A stretch of DNA of 64,000 nucleotides, from the NCBI RefSeq assembly GCF_033097365.1, contig NZ_AP028461.1, positions 10,009,501 through 10,073,500 on the forward strand, given 5' to 3'. Numbering within the stretch: position 1 is the stretch's first letter; every line of letters begins with the position of its first letter. The stretch is from Actinoplanes sichuanensis (GTDB lineage: Bacteria; Actinomycetota; Actinomycetes; Mycobacteriales; Micromonosporaceae). This document shows, in pieces, positions 48,595 through 57,089 of this stretch. The notes beneath the pieces are model-generated. The model was not told where the DNA came from, searched no databases, and saw only the letters and a program-made list of their open reading frames with translations. The translations under genes and the position numbers were made by a program.

Positions 48595-50607
48595 GTGCCC
48601 CCAGCCAGTAAGAAGAAGGCAACCGCCGAGCAGATTCTCGCCGCCGCCGTCGGGGCCGTCCCCGGCGGATCCGCCCGCCCCGGCCAGCAGGCCATGGTCG
48701 AGGCGATCGACAAGGCCGTGAAGGACAAGGAGCATCTGCTCGTCCAGGCCGGCACGGGCACCGGCAAGAGTCTCGGCTACCTGACACCGGCCCTGCTCGT
48801 CGACGGTCCGGTGGTCGTCTCCACCGCCACCCTCGCCCTGCAGAACCAGCTGGTCGAGCACGACCTGCCCCGGCTCGCCGAGGCGGTGCAGCCGGTGCTC
48901 GGGCGCAAACCCACGTTCGCCGTGCTCAAGGGCCGGCACCACTACCTCTGCGCGGCCAAGCTGGAGCACGCCGACGAGGAGGGCCCCACCGACACCCTCT
49001 TCGACGCCGAGCCCGCCGCTCCCAAGGCCGGCCAGTGGCTCGGCGAGGGTGCCCGGCTCGGCAAGCAGATCCTGCGGATCCGGAAGTGGTCGGAGAAGAC
49101 CCAGACCGGTGACCGTGACGAGCTCGACCCCGGCGTCGAGGACCTCGCCTGGCGTCAGGTGTCCATGCCCGCACGTGACTGCGTGGGCGCCGGCCGTTGT
49201 CCGTATGGTGCGGAGTGTTTCGCCGAGGCGTCCCGCGCCCGGGCCCGCGAGGCCGACATCGTCGTCACCAACCACAGCCTGCTCGCCGTCGACATGATCG
49301 CCGGCCGGCAGATCGTCCCACCGCACAAGCTGCTCATCGTCGACGAGGCACACGAGCTGGCCGACCGGGTCTCCTCGGCGGCCCAGGCCGAGATCACCCC
49401 CGAGGTGGTCGAGCGGGCCGGCCGCCGCTCCCGCACCCTGATCACTCCCGCGGCCGCCGAGTCCCTGGCCGAGGCGGCCGACGCGCTCACCGTCAGCCTC
49501 GCCGACATCCCGGCCGGGCGGCTCACCGACGGCCTGCCCGAGCGGCTCCGGCTGGCCGTCTCGATGGTCGAGTCGGCCACCCGGGCCGGTCTCACCGCGA
49601 TCGGCGAGATCAAGTCGGATGATCCCGACCCGGTCGGCAAACAGCAGGCCAAGGCGGTTCTCGACGAGCTGTCCACGACCTCGCAGCGGTTGCTGGAGGA
49701 AAACTCCTACGACGTCGCCTGGGTGGAGAAATCCGACATGGGCACCGGGCGGCGCGCGCTCGTGGTGGCGCCGCTCTCGGTCGCCGGCACCCTGTCGGAA
49801 AACCTGTATGCCGACCGGACCGTGGTGGTCACGTCGGCGACGCTGACCCTGGGCGGCCGGTTCGACACGGTGGCGCGTTCACTCGGCCTGCCGGTCTCCG
49901 CGCCCGGCCCGGCCTCGGGCGCGCCCTCCTCCGGCGACGGCTGGACGTCGCTCGACGTGGGTTCCCCGTTCGACTACCCCAAACAGGGCATTCTGTACGT
50001 CGCGGCGCACCTGCCCCGGCCGGCCGCCTCCGGCCTGCCCGACGCGGCCGGGGCCGAGCTGCTCCGGCTGGTGGAGGCACTCGGGGGGCGTACTCTCGGG
50101 CTCTTCTCGTCGAGGAAGGCCGCGACCCAGGCCGCCGAGCTGCTCCGCGCCAAGACCGACCTGCCGATCCTGCTGCAGGGCGAGGAGACCTTGCCGATCC
50201 TGGTCCGCAAGTTCAAGGAGGACCGGGCCAGCTGCCTGTTCGGCGTGATGTCCCTGTGGCAGGGCGTCGACGTCCCCGGCGACTCCTGCCAGCTGGTGGT
50301 CATCGACCGCCTGCCGTTCCCGCGCCCCGACGAGCCGCTGGCCGCCGCCCGCGCCGCGGCGGTCGACGCTTCCGGTGGCTCCGGGTTCTCCGCGGTCAGC
50401 GTCCCGATCGCCGCGGTCCGGCTGGCCCAGGGCGTCGGCCGTCTGATCCGCTCCACCGGCGACAAGGGGGTGGTGGCGGTGCTGGACTCCCGCTTGGAGA
50501 CGGCCCGAGGCTACGGCTCCTTCCTCCGGAAGTCCCTGCCCCCGTTCTGGTACACCACTCGTCCCGACGTCGCCGAGGGAGCCCTGCGCCGCTTGGCAGA
50601 CACCTGA
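48595..50607 (+). CDS. dinG: DinG-family ATP-dependent DNA helicase
   Basis: 670 aa, superfamily 2, XPD-like. Walker A AGTGTGKS (52-59), four-Cys Fe-S region around CVGAGRCPYGAEC and an earlier HHYLCAAKLE, DEAH-type box VDEAHEL, and C-terminal VIDRLPFPRPDEPL and GVGRLIRSTGD. Unwinds 5'-tailed DNA and R-loops. GTG 48595 is chosen from a TACGGT box 7 nt upstream. No terminator is visible downstream. Confidence 0.9.
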   Translation: MPPASKKKATAEQILAAAVGAVPGGSARPGQQAMVEAIDKAVKDKEHLLVQAGTGTGKSLGYLTPALLVDGPVVVSTATLALQNQLVEHDLPRLAEAVQPVLGRKPTFAVLKGRHHYLCAAKLEHADEEGPTDTLFDAEPAAPKAGQWLGEGARLGKQILRIRKWSEKTQTGDRDELDPGVEDLAWRQVSMPARDCVGAGRCPYGAECFAEASRARAREADIVVTNHSLLAVDMIAGRQIVPPHKLLIVDEAHELADRVSSAAQAEITPEVVERAGRRSRTLITPAAAESLAEAADALTVSLADIPAGRLTDGLPERLRLAVSMVESATRAGLTAIGEIKSDDPDPVGKQQAKAVLDELSTTSQRLLEENSYDVAWVEKSDMGTGRRALVVAPLSVAGTLSENLYADRTVVVTSATLTLGGRFDTVARSLGLPVSAPGPASGAPSSGDGWTSLDVGSPFDYPKQGILYVAAHLPRPAASGLPDAAGAELLRLVEALGGRTLGLFSSRKAATQAAELLRAKTDLPILLQGEETLPILVRKFKEDRASCLFGVMSLWQGVDVPGDSCQLVVIDRLPFPRPDEPLAAARAAAVDASGGSGFSAVSVPIAAVRLAQGVGRLIRSTGDKGVVAVLDSRLETARGYGSFLRKSLPPFWYTTRPDVAEGALRRLADT

Positions 50608-50756
50608 CCCACCCGCCCCGGTGAGCAGGTCACGTTCAGCATCCGTCTCCGTGGAACTTCACCAGATCGGCGTGCGGTCTGCCGAGCGGTCGGGTGTGAG
50701 CTTGTGGCGCTCGGCGAGGATGGGCGGCAGTCAACGGGACTACGGCTGGATGGGTG

Positions 50757-51212
50757 ATGGGTTTGTTGCTGATCGCGTGCACGTTCCTGGTCGACCGGAC
50801 CGGGGCGGTGCTTCTACAACTGCGGGACGACAAGGCGGCCTACTGCCCGAACGTGTGGGGGTTGCCGGGTGGCGCGGTCGAGGAGGGGGAGACCGCTGAG
50901 GAGGCTGCCGTCCGCGAGTTGTGGGAGGAGACCCGGTTGCGGCCGGATGGGCCGTTGCGGCTCTTCGCGCAGCAGGAGCTACCCGCCCAGGGCGGTCATC
51001 AGGGCCGGGTCAAGAGCTACTTCTTCGGTACGACCTCCGCGGTCCAGGACGACGTGGTCCTCGGCGAGGGCGCGGCGATGCTCTTCATCCCGGCCGCCGA
51101 GGTACTGGACCGCCCCTTCACCCCGGGCAGCGCCGAGATCATCGAACGCTTCCTAGCCTCCCCCGAATACGCCGCCCTCGGTAGGTCTCATGCCGGTCAT
51201 CCGCAAAGATGA
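50757..51212 (+). CDS. Nudix hydrolase (MutT-like)
   Basis: 151 aa. Nudix box GGAVEEGETAEEAAVRELWEET (split: G-x5-E-x7-RELWEE-x-R) at about residues 41-63, with the last Gly of the consensus replaced after EET (RL). FGTT and MLFIPAAEVLD follow as in MutT-type enzymes. Likely cleaves a nucleoside diphosphate derivative. ATG 50757; GTG 50754 is also in frame. The 146 nt before it hold nothing identifiable. Confidence 0.85.
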   Translation: MGLLLIACTFLVDRTGAVLLQLRDDKAAYCPNVWGLPGGAVEEGETAEEAAVRELWEETRLRPDGPLRLFAQQELPAQGGHQGRVKSYFFGTTSAVQDDVVLGEGAAMLFIPAAEVLDRPFTPGSAEIIERFLASPEYAALGRSHAGHPQR

Positions 51213-51331
51213 GGCTCGCCGATTTCGCCACGACTAGTAGGCGTGCTTAAACTAGCTCCATGACGAGAAGAGGGTCGGGCTTTTCGAGTTCATCCAGTGC
51301 GTCCATCAGCATCGCGGCATACCGTGGGCAC

Positions 51332-51601
51332 ATGGCTGGCGTCGAGAGTGAGGCATCGCGTCGAGCTCGGGAAACCGAGCCGGTGACCGTGGATCTGGCG
51401 AGGAAGGCGCTGTTCGCCGCCCGAGCCGCGGCCCAGGCCAAAGGTGTGTCGCTGTCCGAGTGGCTGTCTCGAGTGGCTTGGGAGCAGGCTGTCGTGGAGG
51501 CGGCCGAGACCAGCGCCGAGCAGTGCAGGCTGCACCCCGACGAGCCACCGGGTTGGGAGGACGCGGCTCTCGATCGCATTCTCGACCAGGACGCGGCGTG
51601 A
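51332..51601 (+). CDS. Antitoxin of MazEF/PemIK-type pair
   Basis: 89 aa. VTVDLARKALFAARAAAQAKG followed by VSLSEWLSRVAWEQAV resembles ribbon-helix-helix-like antitoxins (short beta strand plus two helices); the acidic tail (EDAALDRILDQDAA) would bind the toxin. ATG 51332 is chosen because TACCGT lies 6 nt upstream. An ATG at 51260 with TAAACT upstream would add 24 Ser-rich residues. The stop overlaps the toxin start by 4 nt. Confidence 0.7.
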   Translation: MAGVESEASRRARETEPVTVDLARKALFAARAAAQAKGVSLSEWLSRVAWEQAVVEAAETSAEQCRLHPDEPPGWEDAALDRILDQDAA

Positions 51602-51900
51602 GGCGAGGAGAGGTTTGGACAGTGGTTCGTCTCGGCCATGAGCGCAAGGTCGTCATCGTCGGAAATGACGTGCTCAATGGTCGCAATGACGGGGTGCTCG
51701 TCGTTCCCATCTCCGACGTTCACGCGCCCGATCTGATCATGCCGTCGGTGCACGACAGCGAGGGCAAGCCACTGGGGACGTTTCTCACCCATCGCGTCGG
51801 TCAGGTGAGCAAGACATATCTCACGACACGGTTCACTGCCCTGGACCAGGCAAGCCAGGAGAGTGTCGATATCGCGTTGCGGGCGGCGCTCGATCTCTGA
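51598..51900 (+). CDS. MazF/PemK-type mRNA interferase toxin
   Basis: 100 aa. RRGEVWTVVRLGHERKVVIV, then NDGVLVVPISDV, THRVGQVSKTYL and AL..ALDL form the MazF/PemK fold: GEVW start, conserved Arg after it, and the C-terminal helix. Members cut mRNA at short motifs. GTG 51598 overlaps the antitoxin stop (GTGA), the normal arrangement for coupled TA pairs. The strand-2 Ser/Thr active region reads TFLTHRVG. Confidence 0.8.
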   Translation: MRRGEVWTVVRLGHERKVVIVGNDVLNGRNDGVLVVPISDVHAPDLIMPSVHDSEGKPLGTFLTHRVGQVSKTYLTTRFTALDQASQESVDIALRAALDL

Positions 51901-51915
51901 GCGCTGCGTGTCACC

Positions 51916-52863
51916 ATGGCTGCCGTGACGGGGCCGGAGTATGGGTATCCGCCGCCGCAAGGTCCGGGGCCGCGGCGGCGATGGCTTCCGGTCGTGGTCG
52001 GGGTCTGGGGTGTGGTGCTGCTCGCGGCGGTCTTCTGGTCGGTGCGCAACGATCCGCCCACCGTGCCCGAGCAGCGGGATGTCGGGCAGGCTTCAGCCGT
52101 GCTCCGGGCCGCCTCGGGGGCGGTCGTCGCGGCCGCCCAGGACGAGCGGTGGGTGCTGGGTCTCGGTGCGTTGCGGGTCGAGAAGTGTTCGATCACCCCG
52201 GTGTGGGACGGGCAGGAGGTCAGCCGGGAGGTGACCCTCTACGTGCCGGACGGTGACGCGCGGACGACGCTCGACACGGTCGCCGCCCGGTTGCCCGCCG
52301 AATACCGGGCCGGAGTGGTCGACACACGCGGGGGCACCCGGCTGTCGTTCTTCGCCGACGCCGGGGAGAGCGTAGGGGTCGACGCCGAGGCGCACTCCAC
52401 CGACCAGGTGCTCCGACTGCGCGTCTTCACCGGCTGTCGCCCCGGCGTGGACGATCTCGACCGGGCCGACCCGGCCACCGGTCCCGTGCCGTCGACGCTC
52501 GACGCCGTGGTCACCGAGATCACCGCAGCCGACCCCGGAAGCCCGCCCGGTCCGAGCACCCCGAGTGGAAGCCCGGCCGCTACGTCCGGCCCGAGCGGAA
52601 GCCCGCCCGGGGCGACAGGCGGGAATTCGGTGGGGGAGAGCAGGGCGGTCGTCTGTGCGGGCGGGGGGACGATCTCCACCTTCGTGCGGGACGCCGGGCC
52701 GGCCGGCACTGACGACGGGCCGCGTGGTGTGCCGGAGGGGACGGTGCCGGTCTGGGCGGACGCGGGCGGGTGGGCGTACCGCGTGGGGTCCGAATCGGTC
52801 GTGGTGACGGTGGAGCAGGGGCGTTATCGGGTCAGCGTGACCACCGGGTGTCGGGCCGGCTGA
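51916..52863 (+). CDS. Membrane-anchored extracytoplasmic protein of unknown function
   Basis: 315 aa. A Pro/Gly/Tyr-rich cytosolic start, one hydrophobic helix (WLPVVVGVWGVVLLAAVFW, about 23-41), an extracytoplasmic alpha/beta domain with one Cys (KCSITPVW), a linker of repeated GSPPG/PSGSP units (about 207-240), and a second domain with Cys residues (VVCAGGG, TTGCRAG). No family recognised. ATG 51916 follows the toxin gene by 15 nt, but co-function is unlikely. Confidence 0.7.
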   Translation: MAAVTGPEYGYPPPQGPGPRRRWLPVVVGVWGVVLLAAVFWSVRNDPPTVPEQRDVGQASAVLRAASGAVVAAAQDERWVLGLGALRVEKCSITPVWDGQEVSREVTLYVPDGDARTTLDTVAARLPAEYRAGVVDTRGGTRLSFFADAGESVGVDAEAHSTDQVLRLRVFTGCRPGVDDLDRADPATGPVPSTLDAVVTEITAADPGSPPGPSTPSGSPAATSGPSGSPPGATGGNSVGESRAVVCAGGGTISTFVRDAGPAGTDDGPRGVPEGTVPVWADAGGWAYRVGSESVVVTVEQGRYRVSVTTGCRAG

Positions 52864-52870
52864 AAGCCGG

Positions 52871-53233
52871 TCAATAGACGAGAGCCTGGGCTCCGTCCGA
52901 CATGATCTCCTCGACGAAGACCGCGGCGCCCGCGATCCGGATGCCCGGGATCACGTCGGCGGGGGTGATCTCGCGGCGGGCCGCGCACTGCGTGCAGGCG
53001 GTGACCCGGCCGGCTTCCAGGAGGAGTTCGAGCAGGTCGGGCAGCGGGGCGGCGTGGGCCAACCGGAAGGTCGCGGCCCGGCCGGGCAGGGCGAACCAGG
53101 TGGACTCGCCGGTCAGCCACAGCGACACGCCGACTCCGGCGGCCGCGGCGGTGCTCGCCACGTTGAACGCCTGGTTGCAGCGCTCCGGCGCGTCGGCTCC
53201 GGCGGTGGCCTTGACGACCAGCAAACGTGCCAT
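52871..53233 (-). CDS. DsrE/DsrF-like family protein
   Basis: 120 aa. LLVVKATAGADAPERCNQAFN, then AAAAGVGVSLWLTGESTWFAL and VTACTQCAARREI match the DsrE/TusD-like fold, with CTQC giving the conserved Cys position. Such proteins carry sulfur or bind persulfide; partner unknown. ATG 53233. It converges on the gene at 51916 with 7 nt between stops. Confidence 0.8.
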   Translation of the reverse strand: MARLLVVKATAGADAPERCNQAFNVASTAAAAGVGVSLWLTGESTWFALPGRAATFRLAHAAPLPDLLELLLEAGRVTACTQCAARREITPADVIPGIRIAGAAVFVEEIMSDGAQALVY

Positions 53234-53259
53234 ACCGGCCAGCATAAGATGGGCCGGTC

Positions 53260-53364
53260 ATGGTTACGGAGATCGGGTTCGTGAGTCTGCTGGTGGCCGC
53301 CCTCGGTGGGCTGGCCGGCGGCTTCGGCTATCTGGCAATGCGCATTTCGAGGGGACGCTGGTGA
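53260..53364 (+). CDS. 34-aa single-helix membrane peptide
   Basis: MVTEIGFVSLLVAALGGLAG, then GFGYLAMRISRGRW: one 20-residue hydrophobic helix with a Gly-zipper-like run and a basic tail, so N-out/C-in topology is expected. Its TGA stop overlaps the GTG of the nitrobindin gene by 4 nt, which argues that it is translated. Function unknown; too short for routine gene finders. Confidence 0.65.
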   Translation: MVTEIGFVSLLVAALGGLAGGFGYLAMRISRGRW

Positions 53365-53960
53365 GCAACGAGACGGAAAACCCGCTGGGCCCGCCGCCGT
53401 GGCTCAACGCTCCACCGGTCGAGGGCTACCCCTATGAGGACACCCACGACCTGCGGTCCGGCCCGGATCTGCATCCGTCGCTGCTCGGGCTGCTGCCGTT
53501 CGTCGGGTTGTGGCGTGGGCGTGGGCAGGGCGGGTTCCCCTTCGAGGACGACTACAACTTCGCTCAGGAGATCCGGCTCAGTCACGACGGCCGGTCGTTC
53601 CTACGCTATGAGTCGCGGGCCTGGCTGCTCGACGACGAGTCGAAGCCGATCGGGCAGGCGCTCGTCGAGTCCGGGTTCTGGCGTCCGGTGCTGGTCGACG
53701 GGCGGCCGGGCGACGAGATGGAGGCCACGATGATCCGGCCGGACGGCGTGGCCGAGCTCTACCTGGGCAAAGCGGCCACGACCCGGCTGGAGATGGTGGC
53801 CGACGCGGTGGCGTATACGCCGTCCGGCCTGCACGTCACGGGTGGTCAGCGGCTGTTCGGGATCGTCGAGGGCGCGCTGCTCTACGCGCACGAGCTCGCC
53901 ATCGACAACAGCGGTCTGAAGCCACACATGTCGGCACGTCTGCTCCGCATCGGCGGCTGA
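53361..53960 (+). CDS. Nitrobindin-family heme-binding beta-barrel protein
   Basis: 199 aa. GLWRGRG (49-55) is the GxWxGxG nitrobindin/FABP-like signature; YESRAWL, ESGFWRP and LYLGKAATTRLEM follow as barrel strands, and LYAHELAID near the C-terminus supplies the proximal His of heme. THAP4-like nitrobindins bind ferric heme and isomerise peroxynitrite. GTG 53361 overlaps the membrane peptide's stop. Confidence 0.85.
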   Translation: MSNETENPLGPPPWLNAPPVEGYPYEDTHDLRSGPDLHPSLLGLLPFVGLWRGRGQGGFPFEDDYNFAQEIRLSHDGRSFLRYESRAWLLDDESKPIGQALVESGFWRPVLVDGRPGDEMEATMIRPDGVAELYLGKAATTRLEMVADAVAYTPSGLHVTGGQRLFGIVEGALLYAHELAIDNSGLKPHMSARLLRIGG

Positions 53961-53971
53961 AGTCAAAGGCG

Positions 53972-54014
53972 GCTCTCAGTGCTGTCCCCGCTCGTCCGGG
54001 ACCGCACTGAGAGC
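53972..54014. terminator. Hairpin between convergent genes
   Basis: GCTCTCAGTGC / GCACTGAGAGC (11 bp) with a 21-nt loop, 12 nt after the nitrobindin stop. It overlaps the last codons of the convergent aminotransferase gene. Confidence 0.6.
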
Positions 54015-54758
54015 GGCCGGGAAACCGAGAGCGGCCAGGAGGCGGGGCGTCCACCGGGAGCGCGGGCGCGACTCACCGTCCAGTGCGACCACCTCGGCCA
54101 GGCCACGCAGCGACGATGCCAGCCAGATCGCGTCGGCGGCGGCCAGTTCGGGCCGGGTGACCATCCGTTCGGCGGCGGCCAGGCCCAGCGACGGCGCCAG
54201 CGACAGCAGGTGGGCGGCTGTGATGCCGGGCAGGATTCCGGCCTCCGCCGGTGGGACCGTGCACAACTCGCCGCCGGCCAGCCAGACGACTGATGCGGTG
54301 GGCGCTTCCCGTACGTACCCCTCGGTGGAAAGCCAGATGAGGTCGTCGGCGCCGAGCCGTGCCGCCCAGCGCCGGGCCGCGAAATTCTCCGCGTAGGACA
54401 GTGACTTGGCCGCGGAGACGGACCACGGCGGACGCCGCACCGAGACGCCCTGATCCGCGCTGATCACCCGGATGCCGTCGTGGCGTTCGCGCAGCACCCC
54501 CGGCGGCACCGGCGAGACCGAGACGTGCAACACATCCCGGGTGTAGATGATGCGTAGCGCGCCGACCTCGGTCGTCGCCGCGATGCGGTCGCGGAGCGAG
54601 GGCAGTGGTGGCGCGGGTAGCCCGAGGATCTCCGCCGACGACGCGAGCCGGGAAAGATGCTGGTCGAGCAGCCACGGCCCGGACTCCCGCAGGTCGATCG
54701 TCTCAAAGACGCCGTCGCCGAGAAGGTCGGTGGGCGCGACAAGGATCCGGTCGTTCAC
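53976..54758 (-). CDS. Class IV PLP aminotransferase (aminodeoxychorismate lyase-like)
   Basis: 260 aa. GDGVFETIDL (about 14-23), the PLP lysine in SAAKSLSYAEN (K118), STEGYVREAPTASVVWL and ILPGITAAHLL fit fold-type IV enzymes. Sequence layout favours 4-amino-4-deoxychorismate lyase (PabC, p-aminobenzoate for folate) over branched-chain or D-amino acid aminotransferases. The nearby folate-dependent ygfZ is suggestive only. ATG 54758; 18 nt from the divergent fur gene. Confidence 0.82.
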   Translation of the reverse strand: MNDRILVAPTDLLGDGVFETIDLRESGPWLLDQHLSRLASSAEILGLPAPPLPSLRDRIAATTEVGALRIIYTRDVLHVSVSPVPPGVLRERHDGIRVISADQGVSVRRPPWSVSAAKSLSYAENFAARRWAARLGADDLIWLSTEGYVREAPTASVVWLAGGELCTVPPAEAGILPGITAAHLLSLAPSLGLAAAERMVTRPELAAADAIWLASSLRGLAEVVALDGESRPRSRWTPRLLAALGFPAALSAVPDERGQH

Positions 54759-54776
54759 CCGAACTATGCTCGTCTG

Positions 54777-55199
54777 GTGTCCGCCACATCGCTAGCCGCC
54801 ATGCTCCGCGAGCGGGGCCTGCGACTCACCCCACAGCGCCAGCTGATCCTCGAAGCGGTGCACGAGCTCGGTCATGCGACACCCGAGTCGGTGCACAACG
54901 CGGTCCGTGAGCGGGCCGCCGGGGTCAACATCACCACGGTCTACCGGACCCTGGAGCTGTTGGAGGAGTTGGGCCTGGTCAACCACACCCACCTGTCGCA
55001 CGGTTCGCCGACTTATCACGCGGCCGGCGAGGATCAGCACGTCCATCTGGTGTGCCGGACGTGCGGTTCGATCGCCGAGGTCGATCCGGTGGTGATGGAG
55101 CCGGTGACCGATCGCCTGCTGGGCGAGCGCGACTTCCGGGTCGATGTGGGGCACGTGTCGCTGTTCGGAGTCTGCGGTAGCTGCAAGGAGGCCGAGTGA
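54777..55199 (+). CDS. Fur-family metalloregulator
   Basis: 140 aa. Winged helix with RLTPQRQLILEAVHELG and NITTVYRTLELLEELGLV, the metal site HVHLVC, and two structural zinc pairs CRTC (93-96) and CGSC (133-136). Could be Zur-, Fur- or PerR-like; residues alone do not settle it. GTG 54777 is chosen by a TATGCT box 6 nt upstream (leaderless). Its stop overlaps ygfZ by 4 nt, so it is co-expressed with an Fe-S repair factor. Confidence 0.88.
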   Translation: MSATSLAAMLRERGLRLTPQRQLILEAVHELGHATPESVHNAVRERAAGVNITTVYRTLELLEELGLVNHTHLSHGSPTYHAAGEDQHVHLVCRTCGSIAEVDPVVMEPVTDRLLGERDFRVDVGHVSLFGVCGSCKEAE

Positions 55200-56236
55200 C
55201 CACCGTCATGGTCGAGGACCTGGAGCCGGGTTCGGCCGATGCCGGGGTGCCGGCGCACTTCGGCGACCCGATGCGCGAGCAGCGCCTGTTGGAGACCGGT
55301 GTCGGCCTGGTCGACAGGTCGAACCGTGAGGTGATCGCGGTTCCCGGCGAGGAGCGGGCGAGCTGGCTGCACACGCTGACCACCCAGCACCTGTCGACGC
55401 TCGGTGCCGATCAGGGCAGTGAGCTGCTGGTGCTCTCCCCGAACGGGCACGTCGAGCAGCACGCCTACGTCACCGAGGACGGTACGACGGCCTGGCTGGA
55501 CACCGAGCCGGGCGCCGGTGCGGGCCTGCTCAAATACCTGGAGATGATGCGGTTCTTCACCCGCGTCGACCCGCGCGACGCGACCGCTGAGCTGGCGGTC
55601 CTCTCCCTGGTCGGCCCGGGCGCGGCGGAGCTCTTCCCGGACCTCGCGGCCCCTCAGGTGGGCGCGGTGCCGGGTCCGAGATTCGCCGCCGGGTCCGTTC
55701 CGGCTCGGGCGACGAGCATCTATTCGGTACGGCCATACGAGGGCGGACTGGCTCGCCGGGTGCCGCTCGGGGTCGACCTGCTGGTGCCGAGGTCCGCCAA
55801 GGACGCGGTGATCGAGCGGCTCGGCGTGCAGCGCGCCGGCCTCTGGGCCTACGAGGCGGTCCGGGTCGCGCACCGCGTGCCGAGGCTGGGCTGGGAGACC
55901 GACCACCGGACGATCCCGGCCGAGATCGAGCTGATGGCCCCGGGCGTGCACCTGGACAAGGGTTGCTACCGCGGCCAGGAGACGGTCGCCCGGGTGCACA
56001 ACCTGGGCCGTCCGCCCCGCCGCCAGGTCCTGTTGCACCTGGACGGGGTGGCCACCGATCATCCACCGGCCCGTGGTACGGCGGTCGAGCTGGACGGCCG
56101 CGCGGTCGGTTTCGTCGGCACCGCGGTCCGTCATCACGAACTGGGCATGGTCGCCCTGGCGGTGCTGAAGCGCAATGTGCCGGATGATGCCCGTCTGACC
56201 GTGGGGGAGTCGGCAGCCGCCATCGACCCGGAATGA
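55196..56236 (+). CDS. ygfZ: YgfZ/GcvT-like folate-binding Fe-S cluster protein
   Basis: 346 aa. GcvT-like N-terminal fold with DRSNREVIAVPGEERASWLH, and the YgfZ signature DKGCYRGQETVARVHNLG (about 262-279) containing the key Cys. Supports assembly or repair of Fe-S enzymes, using tetrahydrofolate. GTG 55196. Confidence 0.9.
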   Translation: MTTVMVEDLEPGSADAGVPAHFGDPMREQRLLETGVGLVDRSNREVIAVPGEERASWLHTLTTQHLSTLGADQGSELLVLSPNGHVEQHAYVTEDGTTAWLDTEPGAGAGLLKYLEMMRFFTRVDPRDATAELAVLSLVGPGAAELFPDLAAPQVGAVPGPRFAAGSVPARATSIYSVRPYEGGLARRVPLGVDLLVPRSAKDAVIERLGVQRAGLWAYEAVRVAHRVPRLGWETDHRTIPAEIELMAPGVHLDKGCYRGQETVARVHNLGRPPRRQVLLHLDGVATDHPPARGTAVELDGRAVGFVGTAVRHHELGMVALAVLKRNVPDDARLTVGESAAAIDPE

Positions 56237-56255
56237 GTCATGGCAGGATGCGGGC

Positions 56256-57089
56256 ATGACCGGGACTGTGATCACCGTCGCCCCGACCGGCGCGGAGAGC
56301 AAGAAGGTGGATGCGCCGGCCCTGCCAGTGACCCTGGCCGAGCTGACCACCACCGCCAAGGAGTGCGAGGCGCTGGGCGCTTCGATCGTTCATGTCCACA
56401 TCCGGGATGATGACGCCCGCCCGACCCTCGATCAGGGCCGGCTGCGTGACACGGTGGCCGGGTTGCGGGAGGCGACCGGCCTGATCGTGCAGCTGTCCTC
56501 GGGCGGCTCGGTGCATGATCCGGAGGCGGACCGGCTGGCCGTTCTCAATGCGGAACCGGAGATGGCGTCCTGCACGATGGGCACCGTCAACTTCGGTGAC
56601 GACGTGTTCCTGAACCGTTGGGAGTTCATCGTCGACCTGCACACCCGCATGCAGGAGCGCGGGATCGTGCCGGAGTACGAGATCTTCGACCTGGGCCAGC
56701 TCACCAGCCTGCAGCGCCTGCTCGGGAAATACGGTCTGCCGTTCGGCGGGCACGTGCACGTGGACCTGGTGATGGGCGTGCCGGGCGGGATGCCCGGGAC
56801 GGCCGCCGCCCTGGTCGCCTGTGAGCGGGTGATCCGTGACCTGCCGGCGGGCACCACGTTCTCGGCGACCGGCATCGGCCGCAGCACCCTGCCGGTGATG
56901 CTGGCGTCGCTGTCGGCCGGCGGGCACCTGCGGGTCGGCATGGAGGACACCCTGACGTACGCCAAGGGCCGCGCCGTCGAGTCGAACATGCAGCTGGTGG
57001 CCCGTGCCGTCGGTTTCGCCCAGCTCGCCCAGCGCCCGCCGCTGACCCCGGCCCAGGCCCGTGAGCTGCTCGGAGTCCCAGCCCGATGA
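56256..57089 (+). CDS. BKACE-family beta-keto acid cleavage enzyme (DUF849)
   Basis: 277 aa TIM barrel. Zinc-binding VHVHIRDDD (H46, H48), EYEIFDLGQ, GHVHVDLVMGVPGGMPG and RVGMEDTLTYAKGR are BKACE signatures. The family condenses a beta-keto acid with acetyl-CoA to give acetoacetate and a new acyl-CoA; the substrate depends on pocket residues not resolved here. ATG 56256; overlaps the asparaginase gene by 4 nt. Confidence 0.88.
   Translation: MTGTVITVAPTGAESKKVDAPALPVTLAELTTTAKECEALGASIVHVHIRDDDARPTLDQGRLRDTVAGLREATGLIVQLSSGGSVHDPEADRLAVLNAEPEMASCTMGTVNFGDDVFLNRWEFIVDLHTRMQERGIVPEYEIFDLGQLTSLQRLLGKYGLPFGGHVHVDLVMGVPGGMPGTAAALVACERVIRDLPAGTTFSATGIGRSTLPVMLASLSAGGHLRVGMEDTLTYAKGRAVESNMQLVARAVGFAQLAQRPPLTPAQARELLGVPAR

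Noticed and set aside
51247..51334. Minus-strand 28-codon frame opposite the antitoxin 5' end
   Set aside because: It looks somewhat protein-like but has no promoter or ribosome site and overlaps a coupled TA pair.
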